Counted from the first letter of the stretch, positions 1 through 10,857 are shown. The stretch is 64,000 bases of DNA from Bremia lactucae (GCF_004359215.1 NC_090617.1:4046154-4110153); one strand, 5' to 3'. Translations and numbers: made by a program. Notes: generated by a model not told the origin, from the letters alone.

Positions 1-234
1 TCCGCTGTCCGAGCACGAATGCCTCAAACTGCTCCAAGTGAGCAACATGTTGCTCAGAAGGACTACCCAGGAGCCTGACCAGGGCTTGTCCACCAAGTCC
101 CTGCGCCATTAGCCCTGCCACCTCCCGATGATGTTCGGAGAGGTAGCGAAAATGAGCCCAATCAATGTTGAGGCTCATCCTCACGTACACACGCAGAGAT
201 GCGGGTCGTGGGAAGGATTTCAAGTGCTACCAAG
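1..234 (-). mobile_element. Family H gypsy: PBS region and start of gag, cut by window edge
   Basis: Read on the minus strand, this stretch follows an LTR that ends at 235 and enters the start of a gag-like frame. It matches the plus-strand gag start at about 52780-52990: the same leucine-rich beginning of Gag and the same GAGCAATATGCTGCTC-like block (here GAGCAACATGTTGCTC). A TGGTAGCACTTG stretch lies two to three bases inside the LTR and is a candidate tRNA primer binding site; I infer this from position only. The rest of the element lies to the left of the window. Confidence 0.7.
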
Positions 235-765
235 TGTAGGCGGGCACGTCGTAATGCGGCCACACTCTACTTAAGCACACGCCCTAATACAGCGAGGAAG
301 CGGTTAAACCTGCTTCTCTAGCGTGCAGTGAGGTAGTTGTGGTGGGCGCGCAAGCGACCTCACCCAACACACTAAGAACTCTGGTGAAGTGTCGTCACGG
401 GAGCGGTAATCCGTCTCCTCGTGCGCACTTACCAAGTAGGTAGTAATTTTCAGACTGATTTATATTTAATAGAATTAAATATAAATACCTATTTTTACCA
501 ATTAAAATGATATCTCTATCGATATCATTTAATATGTATTGCGAGCGTATCTTTGTAGATACCTCGCGTAACTTATGACGCTGGGCGTCATCCCTCCTAA
601 TGTGAATGCACCCATGTGCATCACATCCACAAGGGGTGGTCACAAATGTGCACCACACCCGAGTGCTGGGTCTAATTACTATTATTTAGTAATTGACCAT
701 TGCCTTAAGTACCAAATGTACTTAATGGGGACTGTGTAACATTAGGGCATCTTTAGCCCGTTACA
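235..765 (-). repeat. LTR of family H gypsy, minus orientation
   Basis: The 531-bp segment starts TGTAACGGGC and ends CCCGCCTACA on the minus strand, the TG...CA ends expected of an LTR. It is followed on the minus strand by the family H gag start. A second copy in plus orientation lies at 57523-57991 and a partial one at 52492-52748, and these fix the boundaries. Confidence 0.8.
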
Positions 766-929
766 CGTGACGACACTTAACTAAAGTACTTAATGCGTTG
801 GGTGGGGTAGCTAACGCGCCACCACAACTACCTCACTGCACGCTAGAGAAGCTATCTAAACCGCTTCCTCGCTGTGCTAGGGTATGTATCTAAGTAGAGC
901 GTGGCCGCATTACGACGTGCCCGCCTACA
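766..929 (+). repeat. Truncated family H LTR (3' third), plus orientation, head-to-head with the previous LTR
   Basis: This is the last 164 bp of the same LTR in the opposite orientation, ending CCCGCCTACA at 929. It is nearly the reverse complement of 235-400, so the two LTR tails form a long imperfect inverted repeat around 401-765. The simplest reading is that the minus-strand element inserted into an older plus-strand LTR of its own family. Confidence 0.75.
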
Positions 930-3454
930 GCTACTGATCATGTGTCTTGAAGTGGCAGCAGTCATTAATAAGTCAAGGCTACCATTGACTTCCATCTCAA
1001 GTCTCTTATCTACAAAAATATTCGTTTAAATCTACCTCGCTAGTACCCAAAACGTCTTGTCAGATGCCGCTTGTTAATACGAAGACTGAAAACAGCTGTG
1101 TTGCGACTAGGGTATCTAGATGAGAAGTTGACTACATAGTTGCCAATGGTCAGCCTTTGTATTTTACGTGGAAAGTCAAACATGGCAAAATAACAAGAGT
1201 CAAACTCAAACTTCACTATGGTTTCCGTAAGAACAACAATTGAAAAAGAGCGGGTTACATTTGCCAAAGAGGCTTTTATGACCTATCCCTTGAGCTGCTG
1301 CAGCTTGAATTGTCAGATTAGCCGAAAATTGCATCCCGAGCGTAGACTCTGGTTTGCATTTATAAATAGATGCACTTAAATGCGGCGCGCGATGTTGCTG
1401 GTCATTTGGTCGGGAAGTATGGTCAGCTTCCGTTATACTAGAAGCGACGATGTCCGTTTATTTAGATTCTTTTCTCACTGGACAGATATTCAGGAGTTTT
1501 CGGGATTTGATAGTGGTCGTAGCGCTCAAAATATCATATTCGTGAAAAGTTTTTTTCACTGACCACCTGAGCACTCTTATTTATATTTGACATGATCTAC
1601 AGCTGACGTTGTCGATTCTGAAAAGCACCAGCTGTCTGGATGTTCATTTCATATTGTTGCAGCGCTGCGTTTTGGATTACATTCAGAGGGAGGGATCACA
1701 CCATAAGATAATTCTTTTGCATGTGACAACTAAAGGAGAGTAGTCTTAAATTTAATTTGAACACATCACGTTAGGCACTCTTTAAAACGCAGCTTCTATT
1801 AGAATGTGAGAGACACAGTCAGTCATACCTTAAAATTGTGCTGTACTGGAGGTCTTCAGCAGACATCACCTTGCGGATGGTTCTCATAGAAGCACTGAGC
1901 GCAAGCCTAAGCAAACGTTTCGCGACTTGCCGCGATGAGTTGATATTAATTGCACTTGAGACTTATTGTGCATTTTGTGAATGGCGCTGAAGATGAAATT
2001 TCGCGAAAGGGTAAACTTTATTTTTTTTAGTCTTTGACAATAATTCCCTTGATCCTGCATGACTCAGGCAATTAAAATGATAATTCATTTGACCTGAATT
2101 AAACACCAACTCACTTCCAGTCGTTGTAAGTTTTCTAAGCACAAGGTTAACTTCATGAGGAAATGATTTTATTAGAACTTTGGGCTGTATTAAAGCCAGG
2201 AAATTGTATCCATAGACCGCTGAGAGTCCAAGCAACCCAAATCCATACAGCTTACAAGACCATGTCAAATATATAGTAGTAATCGACTTTGTATCGAAAG
2301 CGGCAAAGCAATGTCCTTGAATTCTTTGGATCTACAACATTAGCGTCAACATTGCAGATATCACACCATCCACTTCTCCGTCCCATAGAAAAAATTCACC
2401 AGTGTTGTATCGTGCAATTTCTGATATAACGGAGCTCATCAGTAACGAACAACCGCCTCCGTCAGTTCGTTCCGCCTATTGGCGTTACAACCATCGACAA
2501 GTCCCGCTCATCTGCTAAACTGAATCATGTTTCTTGAATGAAAGCGTACGTTCCAAATGACGCGTGCCCAGCTTAGCTCGCCTAATGAGGGCCGCTGACG
2601 CCATAGATGAAAACGCTTTGTACGAAGCGGATACATTAGCTGCAATTATTAAAAAACATTTGTGATGCATGAGGAGGTCAGTAGAAAGTAAGAGAAGACC
2701 ATGTTACTACAATTTTAAATTTGTAGGCTTAACGGGCCATGGCGCTTTTTGATGAAATACAAGTAAACAAGACGGTTTTACAGAGCAAAGGACATTTATC
2801 GTTCCTCGGCACAATATAAGTGAGGATAATCGCGCCATAGAAGCCAATCTCGATATAGATTTCAGGCTGGTTTTACTTTTGGAGCCTATGTTTTTTGAGC
2901 GCTTTTTGTAAATTGAAGGTTTATATAAAAAAATCTTCAAACGATGTCAATAATAGGCTGTCTTTAATGATGCCACCATTTGACAATAAATTAATAATGG
3001 ATCTTCTGATCTCCCGATCTTTATTTATAGCGTCTTGTGTTTAAGACCTTTCAAATATAATGCCATCTATGCGCCATTTGTGCCCTGATCTCAACCATAC
3101 ATAAAATACGAATCATAATCATTTTTGACCTCTAAGAAGGCGCTCTAACGTACGTCGCTCGACAATAATTTATAATGTACATCACATTACTGTCTATACG
3201 TCGTTTCACAATGATTCGACGCTGAACATGACTGACGCATCCAAGCGGCACCACCAATGAAATTGCGCTTGAGTTTCAGTGGCAAGTCAGATGTGCTGAA
3301 TACTCCTGCGAAAGAGCCCGTCTTTCACGTCGTTAGAGAGACATGTTTTGCGTGTCGAGGACAGATGAGTCCCATCACAGCAGCGTTTTATTTTCAAACG
3401 ACACCTTCAAAGTCTAATATGGAAAGAAAGCCTTACTGATCCCTAAAACGTATC
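930..3454. other. Intergenic, no supported gene
   Basis: The 2.5 kb is AT-rich. It holds only short open frames on both strands (none above about 100 codons) with no recognisable domain, no LTR ends and no tandem repeat that I could see. The frame at 1963-2268 on the minus strand is the longest and looks random. Confidence 0.6.
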
Positions 3455-3610
3455 ATGATGGCCGTTGCAAACCAAGACATACTAGTGGCTCAAGCATCTC
3501 GATCGTATCTTGACTGCCCTAGCGTTTCGTCTTCCAAAAGCCCTGCCTCAAATGATTCATCGCTTCCGATAGATGCCATTTGTAAACTGACCTTCGACAG
3601 CTCAACGTGA
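3455..3610 (+). other. Upstream ORF of 51 codons ahead of the zinc-finger/START gene
   Basis: An ATG ATG start at 3455 opens a 51-codon serine-rich frame that stops at 3608-3610, only 20 bp before the start codon of the next gene and in a different frame. I tested whether it could be a first exon. The obvious GTAAAC donor joined to nearby AG acceptors gives a stop or the wrong frame, so an upstream ORF in the leader is the better reading. It could equally be chance. Confidence 0.3.
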
Positions 3611-3629
3611 TCCAGTAGGAAGCAAATCA

Positions 3630-5345
3630 ATGCGTATTTACCACCGTGCGCCCAAGTCATTAGAGTTCCAGAGCCCCTTTGCTCCTCTTCAACTTGCAGT
3701 TGAGGATGAAGCGCAGCTTGAAGCCGTAGCACGAATGTTTGTTCACAATACAGTCGTTCAGTACGAAAAGTTTATCGACCAAGATCGTCGAAAAGTCGAT
3801 AAAAATCAATGGAAGTGCGTCAAACATGAGCGAGACTTGCGCATCTTTCTCCAACGCCGCCGAAAGAATGTCGAGCGCCGCATGCGACGCCAGCAGCGCT
3901 TTCGTCAAATTCGACGTCGGAACTCGGACATCATTGATTTTTCCGACGTTGACACGTATAGTCCAAGCGTCATAGGTCGTGATAGCAGCTGCAGGAGCAG
4001 TGTCTCGAGCTTGTTCAGTCGACGTACAGGTAGCTTCATGAGCAACTGCAGCAACTCAACCAGTTCCGATAGCAGGTCCATGGGTTACAGTAGCGACTCT
4101 GACAATGCCGTCGGGCCATCCGGTATCGAACTGCCCGTATTGCAGCTCGTTGGCTCTGTACCCGGTTCGATGGATGATGCCATGTATGGAACTCTTGGCG
4201 CGACCATTAACGCAATGCGTGTAAATAGCGCTCACGAGTGTCAAAACATTACCGCTGGTGCAGTGCTCGCGACAATCACCACTCCCACCACAGCTGATCC
4301 GTTTCGTTCGTTAACAATAAAGTGGGTCGAGCATGGAGGACCAACGATCGACCATTATCGGTATCACCCACTACACTACCCCGTAACTCTTCCAGGAGCA
4401 GGGAACCGAGAAGACCTGGTCTTTCTGGAGGCTACGGGGACGACTACACTTGCTACTGGGGAACGTGTTGGATACCAACTGCGTCACTCGGTACACTTTT
4501 CTCAAACCCACATACGCCACAATGTCCGACGAGGAAACATGTCGACGTGTACCCTCTTTCGTGACGAAGACGCAACTAGTCAAAGTGGATCTGTAGAAGT
4601 CTTTGCACGTGCTTGCTTGAGTGGAGGAAATGCCGCGGTACGATCGACCATGACTCAAATGGCTGCCACTGGTGATGTGGTGCTCTGTGGACGCATGAAA
4701 AAACTTGCGTGGATGCTGGCACAGCGTCAGCCACCAGCACATCATATGATGGGATGTATCACGCATCAAAACAGTCTTGCAAGTCTCACGCGCTCTCTTC
4801 CTCCACGGAGATCTCGACACGGATCGATTACTGTCACAATTTCTGCAGCTGCAGCAGCTTCGACGTCAGTGACCGACAGCAAGTTATGTGTCACTTGTAA
4901 GAAGCGTGGCCTGTGGTTTGGGTCGCATAGTAAGAAGAAAAAACCGTCGACCACGTGCCAATTGTGTTGGCGGTACGTGTGCTTGTCCTGCCGTTTAAAG
5001 AAAAAAGTCACGAGCTGCATCTCTGATCCGAGACGCGATGACCACCTTTCAACGCACGTCGTGCAGCGTGACGTGACGCTCTGTAATGTTTGTGTCCACC
5101 AGTCCATGGTAGTGACCAGGGCTCGTGACGTCGCCCGGGAAGAGATTGAAGCCGATCCGAAATACAGGCGGATTTTCTTCCCCACCCAAGCACGTGAACG
5201 GGCCTCGGATGATTATTTACATACTCGAATGCTAGCTCAGCTTAGCGGCTCTACCCGTGATAACACTAACGTGTTTTGTCATATGTCGATTGGTTCACGG
5301 CGTCCTGAACACGCAGTACGCGAACACTTTCAACGTTGTGCATGA
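3630..5345 (+). CDS. START-like domain plus FYVE-like zinc finger protein
   Basis: A 571-aa protein of a type that is strongly expanded in oomycetes. Residues about 15-85 form a charged helical N-terminus ending in an Arg-rich run. Residues about 90-175 are Ser-rich. About 175-365 resemble the second half of a START lipid-binding domain, with the pattern DLVFLEATG, then GYQLRHSV, then RGNMSTCTLF. Residues about 418-495 hold a cysteine cluster of four CxxC pairs (CVTC, CQLC, CLSC, CNVC), the layout of a FYVE/RING-like zinc-binding finger; the FYVE-specific RKHHCR basic motif is replaced by WRYVCLSCR. The likely role is membrane or lipid-associated signalling; no substrate can be named. The ATG at 3630 is the first in frame. 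An AATAAA lies about 110 bp after the stop. Confidence 0.8.
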   Translation: MRIYHRAPKSLEFQSPFAPLQLAVEDEAQLEAVARMFVHNTVVQYEKFIDQDRRKVDKNQWKCVKHERDLRIFLQRRRKNVERRMRRQQRFRQIRRRNSDIIDFSDVDTYSPSVIGRDSSCRSSVSSLFSRRTGSFMSNCSNSTSSDSRSMGYSSDSDNAVGPSGIELPVLQLVGSVPGSMDDAMYGTLGATINAMRVNSAHECQNITAGAVLATITTPTTADPFRSLTIKWVEHGGPTIDHYRYHPLHYPVTLPGAGNREDLVFLEATGTTTLATGERVGYQLRHSVHFSQTHIRHNVRRGNMSTCTLFRDEDATSQSGSVEVFARACLSGGNAAVRSTMTQMAATGDVVLCGRMKKLAWMLAQRQPPAHHMMGCITHQNSLASLTRSLPPRRSRHGSITVTISAAAAASTSVTDSKLCVTCKKRGLWFGSHSKKKKPSTTCQLCWRYVCLSCRLKKKVTSCISDPRRDDHLSTHVVQRDVTLCNVCVHQSMVVTRARDVAREEIEADPKYRRIFFPTQARERASDDYLHTRMLAQLSGSTRDNTNVFCHMSIGSRRPEHAVREHFQRCA

Positions 5346-5967
5346 TTATCGTGCCAACCGATAACACAAAATTGCTTTACGATGGCCGAAGTGAAGGCCA
5401 TTCGATCAAGATTGCTCGTACCCTCGCATAAAGTTACGAAGATGAAGTAACAATTCAATAAATTTCAGTCAATACTTGTCTCTGAATCCATTATTATGAC
5501 TTGATGTGACCTCTTTGCGACTTGTTTAGCTCAAATATGTCAATTAAGGTACAATGGCGGCCAATGCTAGAAACATTGGAGGTAGAAAAATGATACGGCA
5601 TTTATGTCAACGATGTTTATAGTATGCTAAGCGCTGCTCACAAAATTTACAAGCGCTTTATAAGGCCAAGGTTTTTTGAAGTGTAGATGCCGATAATTAT
5701 CTCCTAGTATTTTGTTGCAATCCTTAAGCAAATACTTTGCAAGAAACAATCTTCCATGTGCTTTGTGGAACACATCAGCGACGTACTCGCTTTTAAATGC
5801 TCGAAAGTTGGGGTCGGATATTCATGTAAATGTTTATATATCGTTATTTTTAAGAAATTTATCGAGTCTGACGACTCTTTGCTGAAAAGTACCCATTCTC
5901 CACGGTTTAAATTAAACTTGCCTACATATATATATATCTCCCGGCGACGCCCTGCGACGCGAACAAA
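5346..5967. other. Intergenic spacer
   Basis: A 622-bp spacer between two plus-strand genes. It has a likely polyadenylation AATAAA near 5457 and a short TATATATATATA tract at about 5925-5937, just ahead of the next start codon. I see no gene. Confidence 0.5.
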
Positions 5968-7236
5968 ATGCATACCCACACATCTCCCACACCCTCGGGC
6001 GTCCCGTTAAACAAGCGGCCATGTCACGTGAAAGCTTCATCTGGATCCCGAGCGATCTTTCGTATTTTTGACGTAGAAATGCTGCTGGAAGGATTGCTAG
6101 TGATGCTAGATTTGCCTTCGTCAGCCAATCTACTTGAGATTCTTGCATCTAATGTTTCGTGGCAAAGCGTGCTGATTCAAGATCAATTTTGGGAAAAAAT
6201 GCTTATCACTCACTTTGGTGGGGACTTACCACCTGTGGAGCACTTTAACGACGTGACTGAGCAAGAAGTCGAGTCAGACCACGAAGAAGAGGATGAAGTA
6301 CAAGAAGAAGAGGATGAAGTACAAGAAGAAGAGGATGACGATGACGACGAAATGGATTTACTAGCGAATATAGAGGCAGATGCGATGATGGAAGAAGATA
6401 ATTCGCTACTTGGAGATTCTGAAGAGGCCGAAGCTGATGAAGACACGAATTCAGATGCAGGGCTGGCCTCAACACTGGAAGCCGAAATCAGTGCCAGACA
6501 GCCCTCAGCGACCACACAGATGGCTACAACGGTTGTTGCCGAGACGTCGCAAATGGCTACATTAAAGTGGGTCAATGGTGTACCAAGTCCAATGGTACTG
6601 GACGTGGCATGTCCAAAGTTGACGAGTTTTTTGCGCTCAGCAGAGCAATTAATCCAATTCGACACACTTGTGCAGATACTCCAAGGAGACATTGGAAAGC
6701 TTGAGACGGTTGGAGATCAACGGGTGGATGGATTGGCGTTCCCGACGGCTTCGCACTTAGAAGACCCCCACACTGGCGCAGCCTCGGTAATCTTTCGACG
6801 GGCAGGTCAAAAGTTGCGGGATCACGTGGCAGATTTAAATATTCGGCTGAATGTTGGTGATGCGATCGTGACTGCAGGGTTTGATGCCGGGGTGGACAAG
6901 CTAATTCATTGTGTGGGTCCAAATGGATTTCAACAGTACTGTATGCGAGATTTGCAGCGAACGTACAGGAGTGTGCTGCGGTGCATTCAGCAAGAAAATC
7001 TCCATTGTGTCGCTGTGGTATCCATTTCAACAGGCAATATGGGCTTGCCGGTCGACAGGGCCGCCTGGGTTGCTTTATGTGCTATCCAGCGCTACATACG
7101 CTCTGTCCCGTGGACCGCGACCATTGCTATTGTGTGCTATGATGCCGACGCATTTGCTGCCTACACGAAGAGCAAGACTGAGGTGTTGAGTCAATTTAAC
7201 GCGGAAGCTCTACGAGCATTTCCAACTCGAAATTGA
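5968..7236 (+). CDS. F-box-like and macro-domain protein
   Basis: A 422-aa protein. Residues about 38-85 look like an F-box-like helical segment, with a Trp-rich end (VSWQSVL, DQFWEKML). Residues about 101-160 are almost wholly acidic and include a short internal repeat of EEEDEVQ. The C-terminal part, about residues 235-400, reads as a macro domain: GDIGKLE at the first strand, RRAGQKLRDHV, then LIHCVGPN, and VSISTGNMGLP in the place of the phosphate-binding loop. Macro domains bind or remove ADP-ribose; an F-box would link it to an SCF ubiquitin ligase. The canonical NAAN stretch is not obvious, so catalytic activity is uncertain. A later start at the Met near 6079 is possible because the first 37 residues are low in structure. 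Confidence 0.7.
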   Translation: MHTHTSPTPSGVPLNKRPCHVKASSGSRAIFRIFDVEMLLEGLLVMLDLPSSANLLEILASNVSWQSVLIQDQFWEKMLITHFGGDLPPVEHFNDVTEQEVESDHEEEDEVQEEEDEVQEEEDDDDDEMDLLANIEADAMMEEDNSLLGDSEEAEADEDTNSDAGLASTLEAEISARQPSATTQMATTVVAETSQMATLKWVNGVPSPMVLDVACPKLTSFLRSAEQLIQFDTLVQILQGDIGKLETVGDQRVDGLAFPTASHLEDPHTGAASVIFRRAGQKLRDHVADLNIRLNVGDAIVTAGFDAGVDKLIHCVGPNGFQQYCMRDLQRTYRSVLRCIQQENLHCVAVVSISTGNMGLPVDRAAWVALCAIQRYIRSVPWTATIAIVCYDADAFAAYTKSKTEVLSQFNAEALRAFPTRN

Positions 7237-7344
7237 TAGCTGTACGATTCGTATTTAATGTAGTCAATTGAATGAAGAGTGTTGTTTATTAGTCAAGTTC
7301 TTTGCGGTGTGCCACACTACTGACACACAGAAGTGCTACAGATC

Positions 7345-7971
7345 ATGGCAAGTCTCGTTAAGGGCCTTGCTGGCGACCTTACAGGTTCTGCAGATATTTG
7401 CAAGATTGTCGCCGACTTCTCCAAATGCTTGGCATGCGAGTACCTTTTGCCAAATGAGACGATTGCGTTTTCGATGAGTTCAGTCAAGGCAGAATTTACC
7501 TTTACGAACATGGCATTGATCGTTTTAAAAGGCGAGAATGCTACGACGACTCGCAAACTCGTAGAACGCTACGACTTCAAGGAACATGTGATTAAAGACA
7601 TCATTTTTGAATGTGCTGGACATGTCGACCGCGACTGCGAAATCAAGTTTCGCATCGGCGACAAAAGCTTTTCGATTGATATCGCAAAGAGCGAACAGAC
7701 GTCTGCTCAAGGGCTTTACAAGGTGCTGGAACTACTGGGCCGTGCTCAAGCGGAAAACGCACGTCTGTGGGATATGAGCATACTGGGTATGAAGCATGCG
7801 AGTGAAGCGTTGTATTTGACGGAGAACAACGGTGCGACACTGCAAATGCAGTCGGACGAAGCCACTGCGTGGCTTAATGAAGCCTACAAGCGTACTCACC
7901 CTCATTGCTATCGTACTGTCATTCAAAAGGCTTTCTCGGACCTTTGTCTGGTAGATGCGTCAAAACATTAG
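7345..7971 (+). CDS. bPH_1-like (pleckstrin-fold) domain protein
   Basis: A 208-aa soluble protein starting MASLVKGLAGDLTG. The frame extends upstream only through a GTG, so the ATG at 7345 is used. Residues about 30-120 have the alternating strand pattern of the bacterial-type PH fold (bPH_1/DUF1696): a stretch around FTFTNMALIVL, RKLVERYDF, then KFRIGDKSFSIDI. The C-terminal 90 residues are helical. Family members are uncharacterised; a role in protein or membrane binding is an inference from the fold. It lies 108 bp after the macro-domain gene on the same strand, with its own AATAAA about 10 bp past the stop. Confidence 0.6.
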   Translation: MASLVKGLAGDLTGSADICKIVADFSKCLACEYLLPNETIAFSMSSVKAEFTFTNMALIVLKGENATTTRKLVERYDFKEHVIKDIIFECAGHVDRDCEIKFRIGDKSFSIDIAKSEQTSAQGLYKVLELLGRAQAENARLWDMSILGMKHASEALYLTENNGATLQMQSDEATAWLNEAYKRTHPHCYRTVIQKAFSDLCLVDASKH

Positions 7972-8530
7972 GCCCGCCTAATAAATCTTTATTCCTCTCG
8001 TGTAGCAGATGTTCTTAAAGTCGAATAAATGGAATATAAAGAAGCTTGACTAATTAAAATACGGTTAGGCGGGACGTCGAGATTTATATAATCGACAAAT
8101 GCCGTTTCTTAAAATTTGCCACACCACGACACCCGACCTTGACGGGTGCATAACCAAACTTCACTATTATATTAGTGAGGACCAAACATGCCTATTCGGA
8201 AACAAAACACAAGATCTTTGGCAACAAGTTATTTAACAATTCAAGAAATTTCGATTTTCACGCACTATAAAATTGGAGTGGCTCTCAAGTGTTCGAAATT
8301 GCTTTGGTCGGCAAATAAATAAAAATGGCCGAGCAAATGCCTTCAATCCGATTAGAAATTTTTCCCGAGATTGTGAGCTACAATCGGCAAGGTGAAAAGA
8401 TCTTCGCAAAGATTGGGCAATTAATACGATAAGCATCATTATTCAAAACAAAAAATCAGCAACTTAATTTCCTAGTCCCGTTAAATTAAATGTGAAAGCG
8501 TGTAAAAGATATTGTCTATTGTATTGAGCT
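7972..8530. other. Intergenic spacer between convergent genes
   Basis: An AT-rich spacer of 559 bp where the bPH-like gene and the minus-strand permease meet tail to tail. AATAAA-type signals occur on the plus strand near 7981 and 8024. No further gene is visible. Confidence 0.5.
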
Positions 8531-10186
8531 CTATGATTCCTCAGACGAGTCCAATACGCGAAGAGACTCGTCAAATATCTCCGCATATTTATGATACGGG
8601 TGACCTCCAATGTACTTCTGCAGAAGATAGCCACATATTAGCGCAATCGCATTAAGCGAAAGGCTCGTCCAGGACTTTGTCAACTCGTTAATCATGATAA
8701 AAACGCCCAGAGTAAATGGTAGCATCATTGCCACCATTAGCGAGCGATCCGACAGGTTCACACGGTATGGTCGTTCAATGTCAGGATGGGAAAAGCGCAT
8801 GCGGACAGCGGCACTCATTTCCACAAGAGATGACAGCGCCGACAAAAAGTTGTCAATTCCCAATATCGTATCAAAGTCAAACATGCCCATAAAAACGATA
8901 ATGACAAACGCTAACAAGATGGCTCGCCGTGGCACGCCGGTATCAGGGTGGCGTCTGCAGCAACACATTATCAAAAAGTGGTTAGCCAAGGTAGTATGGG
9001 ATATATGAGAGTTTTTAAAAAACGAGGGATTTACGCACTGAGCAAAGTAAGGTGGTGCCAAGCCAGAATCTGCCATCCCAGCCAGCTGGAATCCGTCTTT
9101 TGCCATTTCAGCAACGTACAATCCAAGATTACCGAAGACGGAAGAGATCAAAACCCAGATACAGAGCCATGTTCCTCCAATTTGCTGGGCAATAATCGCG
9201 TATGACCCATCGTCCCACGTCGTATAGTGCGGTGTATCGGCGCCTGCAATAGCAATAAATGGAACAATGTATCTGCAATGGTTGGCATGAGTTATTGTGG
9301 CAATCCATCGAAAGATTAATCAAAGTCTACCGACGTGAACGCAATCATGACCACTGTGAGTATCATTGCCTTGGGATACGTTGTTTTAGGGGACTCGATC
9401 TCTCCAGCGTATGCTCCAGCTGCATCAAAGCCACTATAATTCCAATACAAAGAGCTTAGCAGTCGCCCCCAATCTCGCTGACAATACAATAAACCTTAAT
9501 CAATAATCAATATCGCTAAATGTCAACACAATACTACATTCCGTACGTCTTTTCGAACAATAAACCAATTAGTTGGTTTAATTAGTGGTGTGGCCAGCAC
9601 AATGAGCACGGCAAAGGGCAAAAAAATCATGACGCCCAATACCAGCAGTGTATGCCCCACGAGCTTGATACTCTTCAGTGTTGGCAGCATAAAGAGCACG
9701 GCGAATGCAGCGCGAAGTGCAAAGACACTTCCGGCTAATCCATTTTCCTTATTAAGCACGTCCTTGTCCCCCATTGTCAGCGCCAAAAGCGTATCAACAA
9801 TTAAACACGGATAGATGGCATTGTCAATCACTTGAGAGCACAAAAGCGTCAAACTGTAGCTCTCTCGGCATTCGTTTTTGTTGCGACGTACCCCCGGACA
9901 CCCAACTCCAATACCCAACTTGGAAACCCATAGGTCTTCCAAATGCCACACCCACCCATTTGCAAAAACTACCGTCTGTAGGAAATGCCGTGAAGAGCTC
10001 AGCAAAGGCGAGTGCAAGGGGCAGACACCAGACCCATGGGAAGAGCAGGACGGCCACAATGCCGACGAAGGGGCCGCAAGCTGCAAGCACGGGCTCACTT
10101 CCCCACGGACCGCCACTTACATTAAAGTACGTGATAAGCGCTACGGAGACGATGCCGAGCTGGCGGTGGGAATGCGACCCCGGCAT
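8531..10186 (-). CDS. APC-family amino acid/polyamine permease, five exons
   Basis: Integral membrane transporter of the amino acid-polyamine-organocation superfamily, most like plant polyamine uptake transporters. I joined exons 10186-9892, 9830-9547, 9477-9335, 9272-9039 and 8954-8531 on the minus strand. The four introns (61, 69, 62 and 84 nt) all have GT...AG ends, and the total is 1380 nt, an exact 460 codons including stop. Conserved landmarks fall in order: FNVSGGPWGSE in helix 1, FPWVWCLPLAL, TAFPTDG, GYWSWVSGVIDNAIYP across the first junction, SSLYWNYSGFD, AGEIESPKTTYPKA, and PRRAILL near the C-terminus, giving about 11-12 membrane segments. The ATG at 10186 is preceded by an in-frame TAA. 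Substrate is inferred from family only. It is divergent to the effector gene. Confidence 0.9.
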
Positions 10187-10228
10187 TTAGATGAGAAAAA
10201 ACTTGCGGACGTCTACAACATTCCTTTT

Positions 10229-10717
10229 CGACTGAGGGTGGGGCCAATAAGAAGGCGACGGGAAGACAATATTATTGTACCAATAGTCATCAAACAGTGA
10301 GCAATTGTTAATTTGTATTGCAAAGTGTCGTAATTTGTCCCCTTATCGCGATCAGATATAAAATTTTGTGAGCGGTAGCGAACTCTATCCTTGTAAAAAA
10401 AATGAAAAAAATTGGATTTTTTTGGGTGGTCGCCCCTCAGGAACACCGTGGGGTAAAATTACTAAAGGTAAACCTACTTGAAAAAAGAAAAAATTGTTGA
10501 TTCATAAAAAGGGTGGGAACAAAGAAGGAGCGCGCGCCGGCTTTAATTCTTCCTGAACAGGCGACGGAAGGACAATATTATCGTACCCAATAATCATCAA
10601 GCAGTAAACAACTGTTTATTTTGTATTACAAAGTCTCGTTGTATGTCCCAGATCGCGATCAGATCCTGCGTGGGCACAAAGAATGTAGCGCGCGCCGGCT
10701 CTAATTCTTACTGCAGA
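10229..10717. repeat. Diverged tandem duplication in the permease/effector intergenic region
   Basis: A block containing GACAATATTAT, then CATCAA, TTGTATT, CAAAGT and GCGATCAGAT occurs at about 10249-10362 and again at 10557-10664. A second block with GCGCGCGCCGGCT occurs at 10530-10546 and 10688-10704. The copies differ by substitutions and small indels, and a 130-bp A/T-rich stretch separates the first two. The repeat lies within 700 bp of both divergent start codons. Confidence 0.7.
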
Positions 10718-10857
10718 ATGCACAGAGGAAGTACACAGAGTTTAAGACGTGAATTTGATCCATTCTAACGCCAGGAGCCTGGCGTAAAGAATAGAATTTT
10801 AATAGATTCTTTGAGTTTTACCACACTGACATATCTCAACTTTTTTCCGCAAAAGCA

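Noticed and set aside
1963..2268. 101-codon minus-strand frame in the left intergenic region
   Set aside because: No domain, no codon or composition signal, AT-rich setting; compatible with chance.
3582..3660. Possible intron joining the 51-codon upstream frame to the zinc-finger gene
   Set aside because: The GTAAAC donor with the ATTAG acceptor creates a TAG at the junction, and the other donor/acceptor pairs give the wrong phase.
6210..6692. 160-codon Ser-rich minus-strand frame
   Set aside because: It is the mirror of the GAA/GAT-rich acidic stretch of the macro-domain gene.
9824..10186. Separate 120-aa protein ending in GTSQQKRMPREL
   Set aside because: The last part is an intron of the permease; removing 9831-9891 joins it in frame with the next exon.
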